Assembly: GCF_001651805.1 (NCBI RefSeq)
Contig: NZ_CP015839.1
Span: 1,178,001 to 1,242,000, forward strand
DNA from: Marinobacterium aestuarii
Lineage (GTDB): Bacteria > Pseudomonadota > Gammaproteobacteria > Pseudomonadales > Balneatricaceae
Reading direction: 5' to 3'
DNA: 64,000 nucleotides
The translations under genes were made by a program, and so were the position numbers. Positions 18,748 to 32,171 of the stretch are shown here, piece by piece. Within the stretch, counting starts at the first letter, position 1; each line of letters begins with the position of its first letter. The notes below the pieces were generated by a model. That model did no database searches and was not told the origin of the DNA. It was given only the letters and a program-made list of their open reading frames with translations.

Positions 18748-20126
18748 TCGGAAGTTTCAGTCTTGCCGAGCTGGTACCGGTACTGGATGGGCGTCTTGAA
18801 GGTGGCACTGGCGGTGCCATCAGCATTGGTCGTGTCAGTACGGATACCCGCAGGATTCAGCCGGGTGACCTGTTTGTGGCGTTGCGCGGTGAAAATTTTG
18901 ATGCTCACGACTTTGTCGCCCAGGCCCAAAGCCAGGGCGCGGTAGCGGCGGTGGTCGAACGCCTGCTGCCACTGGCGATACCGCAGCTGGTTGTCGCCGA
19001 TACACGACTCGCGCTCGGTGCCATTGCGCAATACAATCGCACCTTTTTCGCAGGCCCACTAATAGCGGTCACAGGCAGCAGCGGTAAAACTTCTGTTAAG
19101 GAAATGCTTGCTACCATACTGGCCGGCGCAGGCCCTACGCTGGCAACCCGTGGCAACCTGAACAACGACATCGGCGTGCCGCTGACGCTGTTCGAGCTGG
19201 AACAGCAGCACCGTTATGCCGTGATCGAGATGGGCGCCAGTGGCCCCGGCGAGATCGACTATGTGTCGGGACTGGCCAGGCCCGATGTGGCGGTGCTGAA
19301 CAATGCCTTTGGCGCGCACCTCGAAGGTTTCGGATCGCTGGAGGGGGTCGTGCGGGCCAAGGGCGAGATCTTCAATGGTCTCAATGCCGGTGGCACGGCG
19401 GTGGTCAATGCCGATGATCCCCATGCGGATACCTGGCTGCGACAGCTGGAGCAACGCCGGGTACTGAGTTTCGGGTTAGAGCGCAGCGATGTGGATGTGA
19501 CGGCCAGGGATCTGTATTACCAGCCCAATGGCTGTCATGGCTTTGAGCTGGTTGTCGGTGAGCAGCGTGCTGCGGTGCGCTTGCGGGTGCTGGGACGTCA
19601 CAACGTCGCCAATGCCCTGGCGGCGGCGGCGGCGGCCTTTGCCGCGGGTCTGGATCTGAGCCTGATCGTGCAGGGGCTGGAGCGTTTCGAGGCGGTGGCC
19701 GGGCGCATGAAACCGATAGCGGGCGTAGCCGGCTGTCGGCTGATTGATGACAGCTATAACGCCAATCCGGCGTCGGTCAAGGCCGCCATTGATGTCCTGG
19801 CGAGCCTGCCGGGTGAACGCGTACTGGTGCTCGGTGACATGGCGGAACTCGGTCCTGATGCCGCACAGCAGCACGCCGATATCGGTGCCTATGCGGCGGC
19901 GGCGGGGCTGGATCACTTTTATGCCACCGGCCCCCTGTGTCGTCACGCGGTTGCGGCCTATTGCAGTCAGGGCGGCAGCGATGGGCAGAATTTTGCTAGC
20001 AGAGCCGAGTTGATCGGCACACTTAATACACTGGCGCATGCGCAGCTGACCCTGCTGGTCAAAGGGTCGCGCAGCGCCGCTATGGATCAGGTCGTATCTG
20101 GCCTGGCGCAAGGGGAATTTCACTAG
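18744..20126 (+). CDS. murF: UDP-MurNAc-pentapeptide synthetase MurF
   Basis: A 460-residue Mur ligase that attaches D-Ala-D-Ala to the tripeptide precursor. The ATP loop TGSSGKTS lies at about residues 110-117, with the MurF-typical NLNNDIGVPLTL and DDSYNANPASV segments. It starts within the last four bases of murE and ends directly against the mraY start codon. Confidence 0.97.
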   Translation: MIGSFSLAELVPVLDGRLEGGTGGAISIGRVSTDTRRIQPGDLFVALRGENFDAHDFVAQAQSQGAVAAVVERLLPLAIPQLVVADTRLALGAIAQYNRTFFAGPLIAVTGSSGKTSVKEMLATILAGAGPTLATRGNLNNDIGVPLTLFELEQQHRYAVIEMGASGPGEIDYVSGLARPDVAVLNNAFGAHLEGFGSLEGVVRAKGEIFNGLNAGGTAVVNADDPHADTWLRQLEQRRVLSFGLERSDVDVTARDLYYQPNGCHGFELVVGEQRAAVRLRVLGRHNVANALAAAAAAFAAGLDLSLIVQGLERFEAVAGRMKPIAGVAGCRLIDDSYNANPASVKAAIDVLASLPGERVLVLGDMAELGPDAAQQHADIGAYAAAAGLDHFYATGPLCRHAVAAYCSQGGSDGQNFASRAELIGTLNTLAHAQLTLLVKGSRSAAMDQVVSGLAQGEFH

Positions 20127-21209
20127 ATGCTGGTTATTTTTGCCGAGTTTATGACGCAGTATTTTAAAGGCTTTGCTGTGTTTCAATACATTACGCTGCG
20201 CGGCATTCTGGGTGTGCTGACGGCGCTGGCGATCTCGCTGTTCGCCGGTCCGCGCCTGATCAGCCTGCTGAAGACTCGCCAGATCGGTCAGTCGGTGCGC
20301 AATGACGGCCCCCAGTCTCACCTTAGCAAGGCCGGCACGCCGACCATGGGCGGCGGCCTGATTCTGCTGGCGATCGGCATCAGTACCTTTTTGTGGAGTG
20401 ATCTGGGTAACCGCTACGTCTGGATTCTGATGGGTGTGACTTTCATTTTCGGCGCCGTGGGCTGGGTCGATGACTGGCGCAAGGTGGTGGAGAAAAACTC
20501 CCGTGGTCTGCCGGCACGCTGGAAATATTTCTGGCAGTCCGTCGGTGGTCTGGGCGCTGCCATCGCCCTCTATAGCACGGCGCCGGGTGTGGCCGAAACC
20601 ACGCTTATCGTGCCCTTCTTCAAGGAAGTGGCGCTGGATCTTGGCATTTTCTTTATCGTCTTTACCTATTTCGTCATTGTAGGCAGCTCCAATGCGGTCA
20701 ACCTCACCGACGGTCTGGATGGGCTGGCCATCATGCCCACGGTCATGGTGGCCGGCGCGCTGGCGGTTTTCGCCTACCTGACCGGTCACAGTCAGTTCGC
20801 CAATTATCTGAATATTCCCTATATCGCCGGTGCCGGTGAGGTGATTATTTTCTGCGGTGCCATCGTCGGCGCGGGACTGGGATTTCTCTGGTTCAACACC
20901 TATCCGGCCCAGGTATTCATGGGTGATGTCGGTGCTCTGGCCCTGGGGGCTGCGCTGGGCACAGTGGCGGTGATCGTGCGCCAGGAACTGGTGCTGGTGA
21001 TCATGGGCGGCGTCTTCGTGATGGAAACCGTGTCGGTGATCCTGCAGGTGGCCTCGTTCAAGCTGACCGGCCGGCGGATCTTCAGGATGGCACCGATTCA
21101 TCACCACTTTGAGCTCAAAGGCTGGCCGGAGCCACGGGTGATAGTGCGCTTCTGGATCATTACCGTGGTGCTGGTGTTGATCGGCCTGGCGACGCTGAAG
21201 ATCAGGTAA
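20127..21209 (+). CDS. mraY: Phospho-MurNAc-pentapeptide translocase MraY
   Basis: A 360-residue polytopic membrane enzyme that transfers phospho-MurNAc-pentapeptide to undecaprenyl phosphate, giving lipid I. The catalytic motifs [18 protein letters not shown] and HHHFELKGW are all present among about ten hydrophobic helices. The N-terminus (MLVIFAEF) matches the start of E. coli MraY. The last codons run into a 7-base tandem repeat that fills the gap to murD. Confidence 0.97.
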   Translation: MLVIFAEFMTQYFKGFAVFQYITLRGILGVLTALAISLFAGPRLISLLKTRQIGQSVRNDGPQSHLSKAGTPTMGGGLILLAIGISTFLWSDLGNRYVWILMGVTFIFGAVGWVDDWRKVVEKNSRGLPARWKYFWQSVGGLGAAIALYSTAPGVAETTLIVPFFKEVALDLGIFFIVFTYFVIVGSSNAVNLTDGLDGLAIMPTVMVAGALAVFAYLTGHSQFANYLNIPYIAGAGEVIIFCGAIVGAGLGFLWFNTYPAQVFMGDVGALALGAALGTVAVIVRQELVLVIMGGVFVMETVSVILQVASFKLTGRRIFRMAPIHHHFELKGWPEPRVIVRFWIITVVLVLIGLATLKIR

Positions 21210-21250
21210 AAGGTGCGAGGTAAAAGGTGAAAGGTGAAAGGTGAAAGGTG
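21204..21250 (+). repeat. Tandem repeat of a 7-base AAAGGTG unit between mraY and murD
   Basis: Starting in the last codons of mraY the sequence runs as AGGTAAAAGGTGCG, AGGTAAAAGGTGAA, AGGTGAAAGGTGAA and then AGGTGG: a 14-base unit decaying into a 7-base unit. Each copy contains AGGTG(A), which matches part of the Shine-Dalgarno sequence. It separates mraY and murD by 103 bases, in a cluster where neighbours normally overlap. A second A-rich 7-base array is at about 47385. Confidence 0.85.
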
Positions 21251-21312
21251 GCGAGTTGGGTATCACCGGTGATGCGGTTCTTGATAATGGTGCAACAGGG
21301 AATGAGAGATAG

Positions 21313-22668
21313 ATGAGTCTGATTTCGAGTGATCGGCTAACAGTGGTGATCGGTCTGGGCAAGACCGGGCTCTCCTGTGCGCGGCATTTGCAGCGTCTTG
21401 GCCGTCGCTTTGCCGTGGTGGATACCCGCCAGGCGCCGCCGGGACTCGACGAGCTGCGCGCGCTTGCACCGGATGTGGACGTGCATTGCGGTGAGCTGGA
21501 TGGTGATTTTCTGGCGCGCGCCGACGAGCTGGTGCTGAGCCCCGGTGTGGCCCAGAGTCACCCGGCGATCCGCCAGGCGGTTGCGGCCGGGGTGCGCCTG
21601 ACCGGTGATATTGATCTGTTTTGTCGCGCGATCAGCGCTCCGGTCATTGCCATCACCGGTTCCAATGCCAAGAGTACCGTCACGACCCTGGTGGGTGATA
21701 TGGCGGTGGCGGCGGGCATTGATGTGGGTGTCGGCGGCAACCTGGGAACACCGGTGCTGGACATGCTGGCCGGCGGTGAGCAGGCGCTCTATGTGCTGGA
21801 ACTGTCGAGCTTTCAGCTGGAAACGACCTCCGACCTGCGTGCCGAAGTCGCTACTGTGCTGAATATCAGCCCCGATCATCTGGATCGCTACGACAGCGTG
21901 CAGGACTACTACCGCGCCAAGCACCGCATCTTTCGCGGAGCCCGCAAGGTGGTGGAGAACAAGGACGATCCATTGACCCACCCGCTGTTGCCCAAGGGTG
22001 TGGAAACCTGGCTGTATCACCTGGGCACGCCTGACCTGAAGCGCTTTGGCTTGCTGCAGGATGACGCGGGGCAGGACTGGCTGGCGCTGGGCCGCGAGCG
22101 CTTGCTGGCGGTGAGCGAGCTGCGTATCCGCGGTACCCATAATGTCAGCAATGCGCTGGCGGCACTGGCCATCGGTCAGGCGGCCGGTCTGCCGATGGCC
22201 GCCATGCTGCAGGCGCTGCGCACCTTTGGTGGCCTGGAGCACCGCTGTGAATGGGTCGCGGATGTCGCCGGTGTCGCCTACGTCAATGATTCCAAGGGCA
22301 CCAATGTTGGCGCCACTGTGGCTGCCTTGAACGGGCTGGGGCCGACCCTGGCTACGGGCGCAGGTCTTGTGCTGATCGCCGGTGGCGATGGCAAGGGCGC
22401 CGAGTTTACCGAACTGGATGGGCCGCTCGATCGCTATGCCCGCGCGCTGGTGCTGATCGGTCGCGACGCAGCGCGCATTGATGCCGCTATCAGTACCGTC
22501 CCCCGTGTCTATGCCCAGTCCATGGATGATGCGGTACAGCAGGCTGCTAGCCTGGCCCGGCCCGGTGACATAGTGCTGCTGTCGCCGGCCTGCGCCAGCT
22601 TTGACATGTTCAGTGGCTATCCGGAGCGCGGTCGCAGCTTTGTGACCGCAGTGAGGGCCCTGGCATGA
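21313..22668 (+). CDS. murD: UDP-MurNAc-L-alanine:D-glutamate ligase MurD
   Basis: A 451-residue Mur ligase that adds D-glutamate in the cytoplasm. The ATP loop reads GSNAKSTVTTL, the form with Ala in place of the second Gly that is also common in pseudomonads. VLNISPDHLDRYDS and YVNDSKGTNVGAT are further MurD signatures. A GAGAG site precedes the ATG by 5 bases. It overlaps ftsW by four bases. Confidence 0.96.
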   Translation: MSLISSDRLTVVIGLGKTGLSCARHLQRLGRRFAVVDTRQAPPGLDELRALAPDVDVHCGELDGDFLARADELVLSPGVAQSHPAIRQAVAAGVRLTGDIDLFCRAISAPVIAITGSNAKSTVTTLVGDMAVAAGIDVGVGGNLGTPVLDMLAGGEQALYVLELSSFQLETTSDLRAEVATVLNISPDHLDRYDSVQDYYRAKHRIFRGARKVVENKDDPLTHPLLPKGVETWLYHLGTPDLKRFGLLQDDAGQDWLALGRERLLAVSELRIRGTHNVSNALAALAIGQAAGLPMAAMLQALRTFGGLEHRCEWVADVAGVAYVNDSKGTNVGATVAALNGLGPTLATGAGLVLIAGGDGKGAEFTELDGPLDRYARALVLIGRDAARIDAAISTVPRVYAQSMDDAVQQAASLARPGDIVLLSPACASFDMFSGYPERGRSFVTAVRALA

Positions 22669-23888
22669 TCAAAAAGTACTGGCAGGCATTGCAGCCACTG
22701 CAGCAGGGGGCGCTACCGTTCGACCCCTGGCTGCTGCTGGCCGCCGTCAGCCTGGTACTGACCGGTTTTGTCATGATCACCTCGGCGTCGATGGACGTGG
22801 CGGCTGAGCGTTTTGGCGGGGCTTTTTTCTTCAGTATCCGCCACGGCATTTTCATGATCATGGGGCTGGTGCTGGCACTGGTGGTGTCGCGCATCCCGCT
22901 GGCTTTCTGGCACCGCATGGGGCCGATACTGCTGCTGGTGGCGCTGCTGCTGCTGTTGCTGGTGCTGATTCCCGGTGTCGGCCGTGAGGTGAACGGCAGC
23001 CGGCGCTGGATCGGCCTGGGCCCGATCAACCTGCAGGCGTCGGAAATTGCCAAGTTCTTTATGGTGCTCTACCTCAGCGGTTATCTGGTACGGCGCCTGA
23101 CCGAGGTGCGCAGCAGCTGGACCGGCGTGGCCAAGCCTGCGCTGCCGCTGGGTATCCTGGTGTTCCTGCTGATCATGGAACCCGACTACGGTGCGGCGGT
23201 GGTGCTGATGGGTACGGTCATGGGCATGATCTTTCTGGGCGGCATGCGTTTTGGGCAGTTTCTGATTGTTACCTGCGGCGCCGGTTCGCTGATTGCTGTG
23301 CTGGCCATCGCCCAGCCGTATCGTATGGAACGCCTGAAATCCTTCCAGGACCCCTGGTCCGATCCCTTTGGTGCCGGCTATCAGCTGTCCCAGGCACAGA
23401 TCGCTTTTGGTCGTGGTGACTGGTTCGGTACCGGCCTTGGCAGCAGTGTGCAAAAACTCTTCTACCTGCCGGAAGCCCATACCGATTTCGTGTTCTCGGT
23501 GCTGGCGGAGGAGTTTGGCCTGATAGGCGCGCTGCTGGTGATCTGTCTTTATGTGGTGCTGGTGACGCGGGTCTTCCTGATCGGGCGTCAGGCGGAGAAA
23601 CAGAAAGAGTTTTTCATGGCGTACGCCGCCTATGGATTTGGCTTTATCTTCGCAGGCCAGGCGCTGATCAATATAGGCGTGAATGTCGGCGCCTTGCCCA
23701 CCAAGGGGCTGACACTGCCGCTGCTGAGCTACGGCGGCAGCAGCTTGCTGGTGTGCTGCGCCATGATTGCCATAGTGCTGCGAATCGATTTTGAGCTTAA
23801 AACCAAGCGTCTGGCGGCCGAGGCGCCGCGTTCGCGCAGGCGTCGTCGTGCCGGTACGGGTGCGCAAGTAACGGAGTCCGTGGCATGA
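22665..23888 (+). CDS. ftsW: Septal peptidoglycan glycosyltransferase FtsW
   Basis: A 407-residue SEDS-family membrane protein that polymerises lipid II at the septum together with FtsI. About ten transmembrane helices are visible. The catalytic-Asp loop is probably EPDYGAAVVL, with KGLTLPLLSYGGSS as the C-terminal family signature. The C-terminal tail is very basic (RSRRRRRAGTG). It overlaps murD and murG by four bases each. Confidence 0.96.
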   Translation: MIKKYWQALQPLQQGALPFDPWLLLAAVSLVLTGFVMITSASMDVAAERFGGAFFFSIRHGIFMIMGLVLALVVSRIPLAFWHRMGPILLLVALLLLLLVLIPGVGREVNGSRRWIGLGPINLQASEIAKFFMVLYLSGYLVRRLTEVRSSWTGVAKPALPLGILVFLLIMEPDYGAAVVLMGTVMGMIFLGGMRFGQFLIVTCGAGSLIAVLAIAQPYRMERLKSFQDPWSDPFGAGYQLSQAQIAFGRGDWFGTGLGSSVQKLFYLPEAHTDFVFSVLAEEFGLIGALLVICLYVVLVTRVFLIGRQAEKQKEFFMAYAAYGFGFIFAGQALINIGVNVGALPTKGLTLPLLSYGGSSLLVCCAMIAIVLRIDFELKTKRLAAEAPRSRRRRRAGTGAQVTESVA

Positions 23889-24970
23889 CGGCCTGGCAGG
23901 GTAAAAAGGTGCTGGTTATGGCCGGCGGTACGGGCGGCCATGTGTTCCCGGCGCTGGCCACGGCGCAGGAGCTGCAGCGTGAAGGCGTACAGGTGGAGTG
24001 GCTGGGTACCAGGCGGGGCATCGAGTCTGAGCTGGTACCGGCGGCCGGCATTGAGCTGCACTATATCGATGTGGCCGGCCTGCGCGGCAAGGGCCGGCTG
24101 AGCCTTGTGCTGGCGCCGCTGCGATTGGTGCGGGCGTTATGGCAGGCCTGGTGTCTGCTGCGTCGCTACCAGCCGGACCTGGTGCTGGGCATGGGCGGCT
24201 TTGCCGCAGGCCCCGGCGGACTGGCGGCGCGCTTGCAGGGGCGCCCGCTGGTGATACACGAACAGAACGCTACCGCCGGCATGACCAATCGCATTCTGGC
24301 GCGCATGGCGACACGAGTGCTCGAAGCCTTCGGTGGCGCTTTCGGTGCCGGCCGTGACGTTACCCTGACCGGCAACCCGGTACGCGGTGCCATCCTTGAG
24401 CTGGCACCGCCGCAAGAACGCATGCAGGGGCGCACCGGGCCACTGCGTCTGCTGGTGGTGGGTGGCAGTCTGGGGGCCCGTGCCATTAACGACCTGCTGC
24501 CCAGAGTGCTGGCATCCCTTGCGCCCGAGCAGCGGCCGCTGGTGCGGCATCAGACCGGCAGGAAACTGCTGGATGAGACCCAGGCGCTGTATCGGGAATG
24601 TGGTGTCGAGGCCGAGGTTGTGCCCTTTATTGATCGCATGGATGAGGCCTATGGCTGGGCTGATCTGGTGCTGTGCCGGGCCGGAGCTCTGACGGTGAGC
24701 GAGCTGTCCATCGCAGGCGTCGCCGCGGTGCTGGTGCCTTTCCCGTTTGCAGTCGATGACCATCAGACCGGCAATGCCGCTTACCTGGCGGGCCCGGGGG
24801 CTGCGCGTCTGATTCAGCAGCGGGATCTGGATGAGACGGCGCTGAAAAGTCTACTTGAACAGCTGAGCAGCCGGGACACGCTGCTTGGCATGGCAACGAT
24901 TGCGCGTGCCCAGGGCCGGCCGGACGCCAGCCGCGACGTGGCGCGCATCTGCCTGGAAACCATGAAATGA
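23885..24970 (+). CDS. murG: Lipid II synthase MurG
   Basis: A 361-residue GT28 glycosyltransferase at the inner face of the membrane that adds GlcNAc to lipid I. The N-terminal loop GGTGGHVFPAL and the donor-site region RAGALTVSELSIAGVAAVLV are intact, as is the DDHQTGNA motif. It ends ATGAAATGA; the next gene, murC, begins 165 bases on after a repeat array, although murG and murC are usually adjacent. Confidence 0.96.
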   Translation: MTAWQGKKVLVMAGGTGGHVFPALATAQELQREGVQVEWLGTRRGIESELVPAAGIELHYIDVAGLRGKGRLSLVLAPLRLVRALWQAWCLLRRYQPDLVLGMGGFAAGPGGLAARLQGRPLVIHEQNATAGMTNRILARMATRVLEAFGGAFGAGRDVTLTGNPVRGAILELAPPQERMQGRTGPLRLLVVGGSLGARAINDLLPRVLASLAPEQRPLVRHQTGRKLLDETQALYRECGVEAEVVPFIDRMDEAYGWADLVLCRAGALTVSELSIAGVAAVLVPFPFAVDDHQTGNAAYLAGPGAARLIQQRDLDETALKSLLEQLSSRDTLLGMATIARAQGRPDASRDVARICLETMK

Positions 24971-24975
24971 ACCAG

Positions 24976-25011
24976 ATGCACAAAAGCCTGACAGTGTTTG
25001 AGAGTGAGTAA
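24976..25011 (+). CDS. Mini-ORF 1 (11 codons) copying the MurC N-terminus
   Basis: ATG to TAA encoding [11 protein letters not shown]. It begins 5 bases after the murG stop and ends 4 bases before the next ATG. Seven of its first nine residues after Met match MurC (HKSPTVFEV). Whether it is translated is unknown; a weak GAAA is the only upstream pairing. Confidence 0.35.
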   Translation: MHKSLTVFESE

Positions 25012-25015
25012 CCAG

Positions 25016-25087
25016 ATGCACAAGAGTCCGACAGAGTTTGAAGTACCCGAGCCTGTGGTGCGAATCTGTCAGGACATCGAGAAGTGA
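25016..25087 (+). CDS. Mini-ORF 2 (23 codons) copying the MurC N-terminus
   Basis: It encodes MHKSPTEFEVPE followed by PVVRICQDIEK and a TGA at 25085-25087. The first 12 residues match MurC at 11 positions and the rest do not. It is preceded by GAGAGTGAGTAACCAG, in which the stop of mini-ORF 1 is embedded, so termination-reinitiation is possible. Confidence 0.4.
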   Translation: MHKSPTEFEVPEPVVRICQDIEK

Positions 25088-25095
25088 GTCATTTA

Positions 25096-25131
25096 ATGCG
25101 TAAAAGCCTGACAGTGTTTGAAAGTGAGTAA
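25096..25131 (+). CDS. Mini-ORF 3 (11 codons) copying the MurC N-terminus
   Basis: It encodes [11 protein letters not shown], the same as mini-ORF 1 except Arg at position 2. Its TAA (25129-25131) lies 4 bases before the murC ATG, the same spacing seen between mini-ORFs 1 and 2. Translation has not been shown. Confidence 0.35.
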   Translation: MRKSLTVFESE

Positions 25132-25135
25132 CCGA

Positions 25136-28339
<3,204 letters not shown>

Positions 28340-28343
28340 AACT

Positions 28344-29639
28344 ATGTCCGACAGCAACATGATCGTGGTGCTCGATATTGGCACCTCCAAGGTGGTTTGC
28401 CTGGTGGGCGAAGTCGGCCCGGACGGACGCATTGAAATTATCGGTGTCGGCTCTCAGCCCTCCCGCGGTCTCAAGCGTGGCGTGGTGGTAAACATTGAAT
28501 CCACCGTCAGCTCGATCCAGCGGGCGGTGGAAGAAGCGGAGCTGATGGCCGGCTGCAAGATTCACTCGGTGACCGTAGGAATTGCCGGCAGCCATATCAG
28601 CAGCATGAATTCCCACGGCATAGTCGCGGTCAAGGATCGGGAAGTGACCGAACACGACCTGGAGCGGGTCATTGATGCGGCGCGGGCAGTGGCGATTCCG
28701 GCGGATCAGAAAATCCTGCACATACTGCCGCAGGAATACCTGATCGATAACCAGGAAGGTATTCGCGAGCCCCTGGGCATGTCCGGCGTGCGGCTGGAAG
28801 CGCGGGTGCATCTGGTCAGCGGAGCCATCAACGCGGTGCAGAATATCGAAAAATGCATCCGCCGCTGCGGGCTCGAAGTTGATCACGTGGTGCTTGAACA
28901 GCTTGCTTCGAGCTATGCGGTGCTGACCGACGACGAGAAGGAACTGGGTGTCTGCATGGTGGACATCGGCGGTGGTACCACCGATATCGCCATCTTTATC
29001 GGCGGCGCCATTCGGCATACAGCGGTGATTCCGATTGCCGGTGATCAGGTGACCAATGACATCGCCATGGCACTGCGTACGCCGACGCCGCACGCGGAGC
29101 AGATCAAGATCAAGTATGCCTGCGCCCTGGCCCAGCTGGCCGGCGTGAATGAAACCATCAAGGTGCCGAGCGTGGGGGATCGCCCGGCGCGAGATCTGTC
29201 CCGTCAGGCACTGGCTGAGGTGGTGGAACCGCGTTACGACGAGCTGTTCTCGCTGATTCAGACCGAGCTGCGCCGCAGCGGCTTTGAGGATCTGGTGGCG
29301 GCGGGTCTGGTGATGACAGGCGGCAGCGCCAAGATGGAAGGCGCGGTGGAGCTGGCGGAGGAAATTTTCCATATGCCGGTACGCCTGGCGGTACCCAGTG
29401 GTGTCTTCGGCATGGAAGACGTGCTGAAAAACCCGATTTATGCCACCGGTACCGGTCTGCTGCACTACGCCCGTCAGGAGCACCAGTACCAGTCGCCGAC
29501 GAACAGGTTACCGGCAGTGTCGCCCCGCAGTTCCATGCAGGAACTGCCATCACGGCGCCGCCAGATCCAGATGCCCGAACTGCCCAGCGTGGGTTCGATG
29601 CTGGGTCGCATGAAAACATGGTTTCAGGGAAATTTCTGA
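28344..29639 (+). CDS. ftsA: Cell division protein FtsA
   Basis: A 431-residue actin-like ATPase that anchors FtsZ to the membrane. The phosphate 1 loop VVLDIGTSKVVCLVGE, GGGTTDIAIF and MTGGSAKMEG are the actin-fold nucleotide loops. The C-terminus SMLGRMKTWFQGNF is the amphipathic membrane-targeting helix. The start at 28344 gives the family length; a longer in-frame reading inside ftsQ was rejected. Confidence 0.96.
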   Translation: MSDSNMIVVLDIGTSKVVCLVGEVGPDGRIEIIGVGSQPSRGLKRGVVVNIESTVSSIQRAVEEAELMAGCKIHSVTVGIAGSHISSMNSHGIVAVKDREVTEHDLERVIDAARAVAIPADQKILHILPQEYLIDNQEGIREPLGMSGVRLEARVHLVSGAINAVQNIEKCIRRCGLEVDHVVLEQLASSYAVLTDDEKELGVCMVDIGGGTTDIAIFIGGAIRHTAVIPIAGDQVTNDIAMALRTPTPHAEQIKIKYACALAQLAGVNETIKVPSVGDRPARDLSRQALAEVVEPRYDELFSLIQTELRRSGFEDLVAAGLVMTGGSAKMEGAVELAEEIFHMPVRLAVPSGVFGMEDVLKNPIYATGTGLLHYARQEHQYQSPTNRLPAVSPRSSMQELPSRRRQIQMPELPSVGSMLGRMKTWFQGNF

Positions 29640-29727
29640 GGCGCCAGACGGCCTCGGAATCACAACTTATTAGTATTTTGACGGTGCCGGAATGTAGTTG
29701 GCAGGCGCTATAACGGAGGAAGGGGAT

Positions 29728-30927
<1,200 letters not shown>

Positions 30928-31051
30928 TGCAGGCTACCCGGGTGGGTGAACGAAGCCGGTGTGCCGGGCCATACAGGCCGGCGCTGGTTTGCCTCGCTCA
31001 ACTCACCTTTGTTACTATTCGCCGCCTCTGCGGGCGGAACTGGCTACGAGC

Positions 31052-31966
31052 ATGATCAGACAGCGTACTTTGAAGACCAGCATCAAGGCGTCGGGGATCG
31101 GGCTGCACACCGGGGAGAAGGTGTACCTGACGCTCAAGCCTGCTGCGGTGGATACCGGTATTCTGTTTCGGCGCGTCGATCTTGATCCGGTGGTGGAAAT
31201 CGAGGCCCGTGCGGACCTGGTGGTGGATACCACGCTGTCGAGTAATCTGTCATTTGGTGGCGCGCGGGTTGCGACCGTCGAGCACCTGATGTCGGCCCTG
31301 TCGGGTCTTGGGATCGACAACGCCTGTGTGGAGCTGAGTGCGGAGGAAGTGCCGATCATGGATGGCAGTGCCGCGCCCTTCGTGTTCCTGATACAGTCCG
31401 CCGGCATTGTGGAGCAGGATGCGCCCAAGCAGTTTATCCGCATCAAGCGCGAGATCAGCTTTAGCGCCGACGACAAGGTCGCCACCTTCAAACCCTTCGA
31501 TGGCTTCAAGGTCGGTTTTACCATTGAGTTCGATCACCCGGCCTTCAGCGATCGCAATATGGAAGCCTGCCTGGACTTTTCCAGCACCAGCTTCGTGCGC
31601 GAGGTGAGCCGGGCCCGTACCTTTGGTTTTATGCGTGATATCGAGTACCTGCGCTCGAAAAACCTGGCCCTGGGCGGCAGCTTCGACAATGCGATAGTGG
31701 TGGATGATCATCGCATTCTGAATAGCGAGGGTCTGCGCTACGATGATGAGTTCGTCAAACACAAGATTCTGGATGCGGTGGGTGATCTGTACCTGCTGGG
31801 CAAGAGCCTGATCGGTGAATTTGTGGGTCACAAGTCAGGTCATTATCTGAACAATATGCTGGTGCGCAAGTTACTGGAAAACCAGGATGCCTGGGATATC
31901 GTGACCTTCGAGGGCGACGATGCCCAGGCGCCGATCGCCTACGCCAAGGCGGCGCAGGCGGTCTGA
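31052..31966 (+). CDS. lpxC: UDP-3-O-acyl-N-acetylglucosamine deacetylase LpxC
   Basis: A 304-residue zinc amidase that performs the committed step of lipid A synthesis. The zinc-binding histidine in [10 protein letters not shown] (His78), [10 protein letters not shown] with its His and Asp, and [10 protein letters not shown] with the catalytic His are all present. The start at 31052 (MIRQRTLK) gives the E. coli length of about 305; the earlier in-frame start has no family match. It is followed by a strong terminator that closes the cluster before secA. Confidence 0.97.
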   Translation: MIRQRTLKTSIKASGIGLHTGEKVYLTLKPAAVDTGILFRRVDLDPVVEIEARADLVVDTTLSSNLSFGGARVATVEHLMSALSGLGIDNACVELSAEEVPIMDGSAAPFVFLIQSAGIVEQDAPKQFIRIKREISFSADDKVATFKPFDGFKVGFTIEFDHPAFSDRNMEACLDFSSTSFVREVSRARTFGFMRDIEYLRSKNLALGGSFDNAIVVDDHRILNSEGLRYDDEFVKHKILDAVGDLYLLGKSLIGEFVGHKSGHYLNNMLVRKLLENQDAWDIVTFEGDDAQAPIAYAKAAQAV

Positions 31967-31995
31967 GCGGGGCAGTTTTTGCATCGGGCGGCACT

Positions 31996-32032
31996 CAGTC
32001 AGGCCGGGCTCTTGCCCGGCCTGACTGTTTTC
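31996..32032 (+). terminator. Rho-independent terminator after lpxC
   Basis: A perfect 14-base stem, CAGTCAGGCCGGGC with GCCCGGCCTGACTG, around a TCTT loop, followed by TTTTCT. It marks the end of the division/cell-wall cluster. Confidence 0.9.
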
Positions 32033-32171
32033 TGGCGGCGAGGTTTGCGCACTGTCGCAAAATAATTACGTTTAAAATTCTACTCGGCGCCCCAATATGG
32101 GTAGAATGTCGAGTCGTTTTTCGTGGCACGCGCGTAAAAGTCTTTGTATTCAACTGGTTGAAATTCGGATT

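Noticed and set aside
19476-21362. A 628-codon open frame antisense to murF and mraY
   Set aside because: Very His/Gln/Arg-rich translation with no family features, a typical shadow of GC-rich genes.
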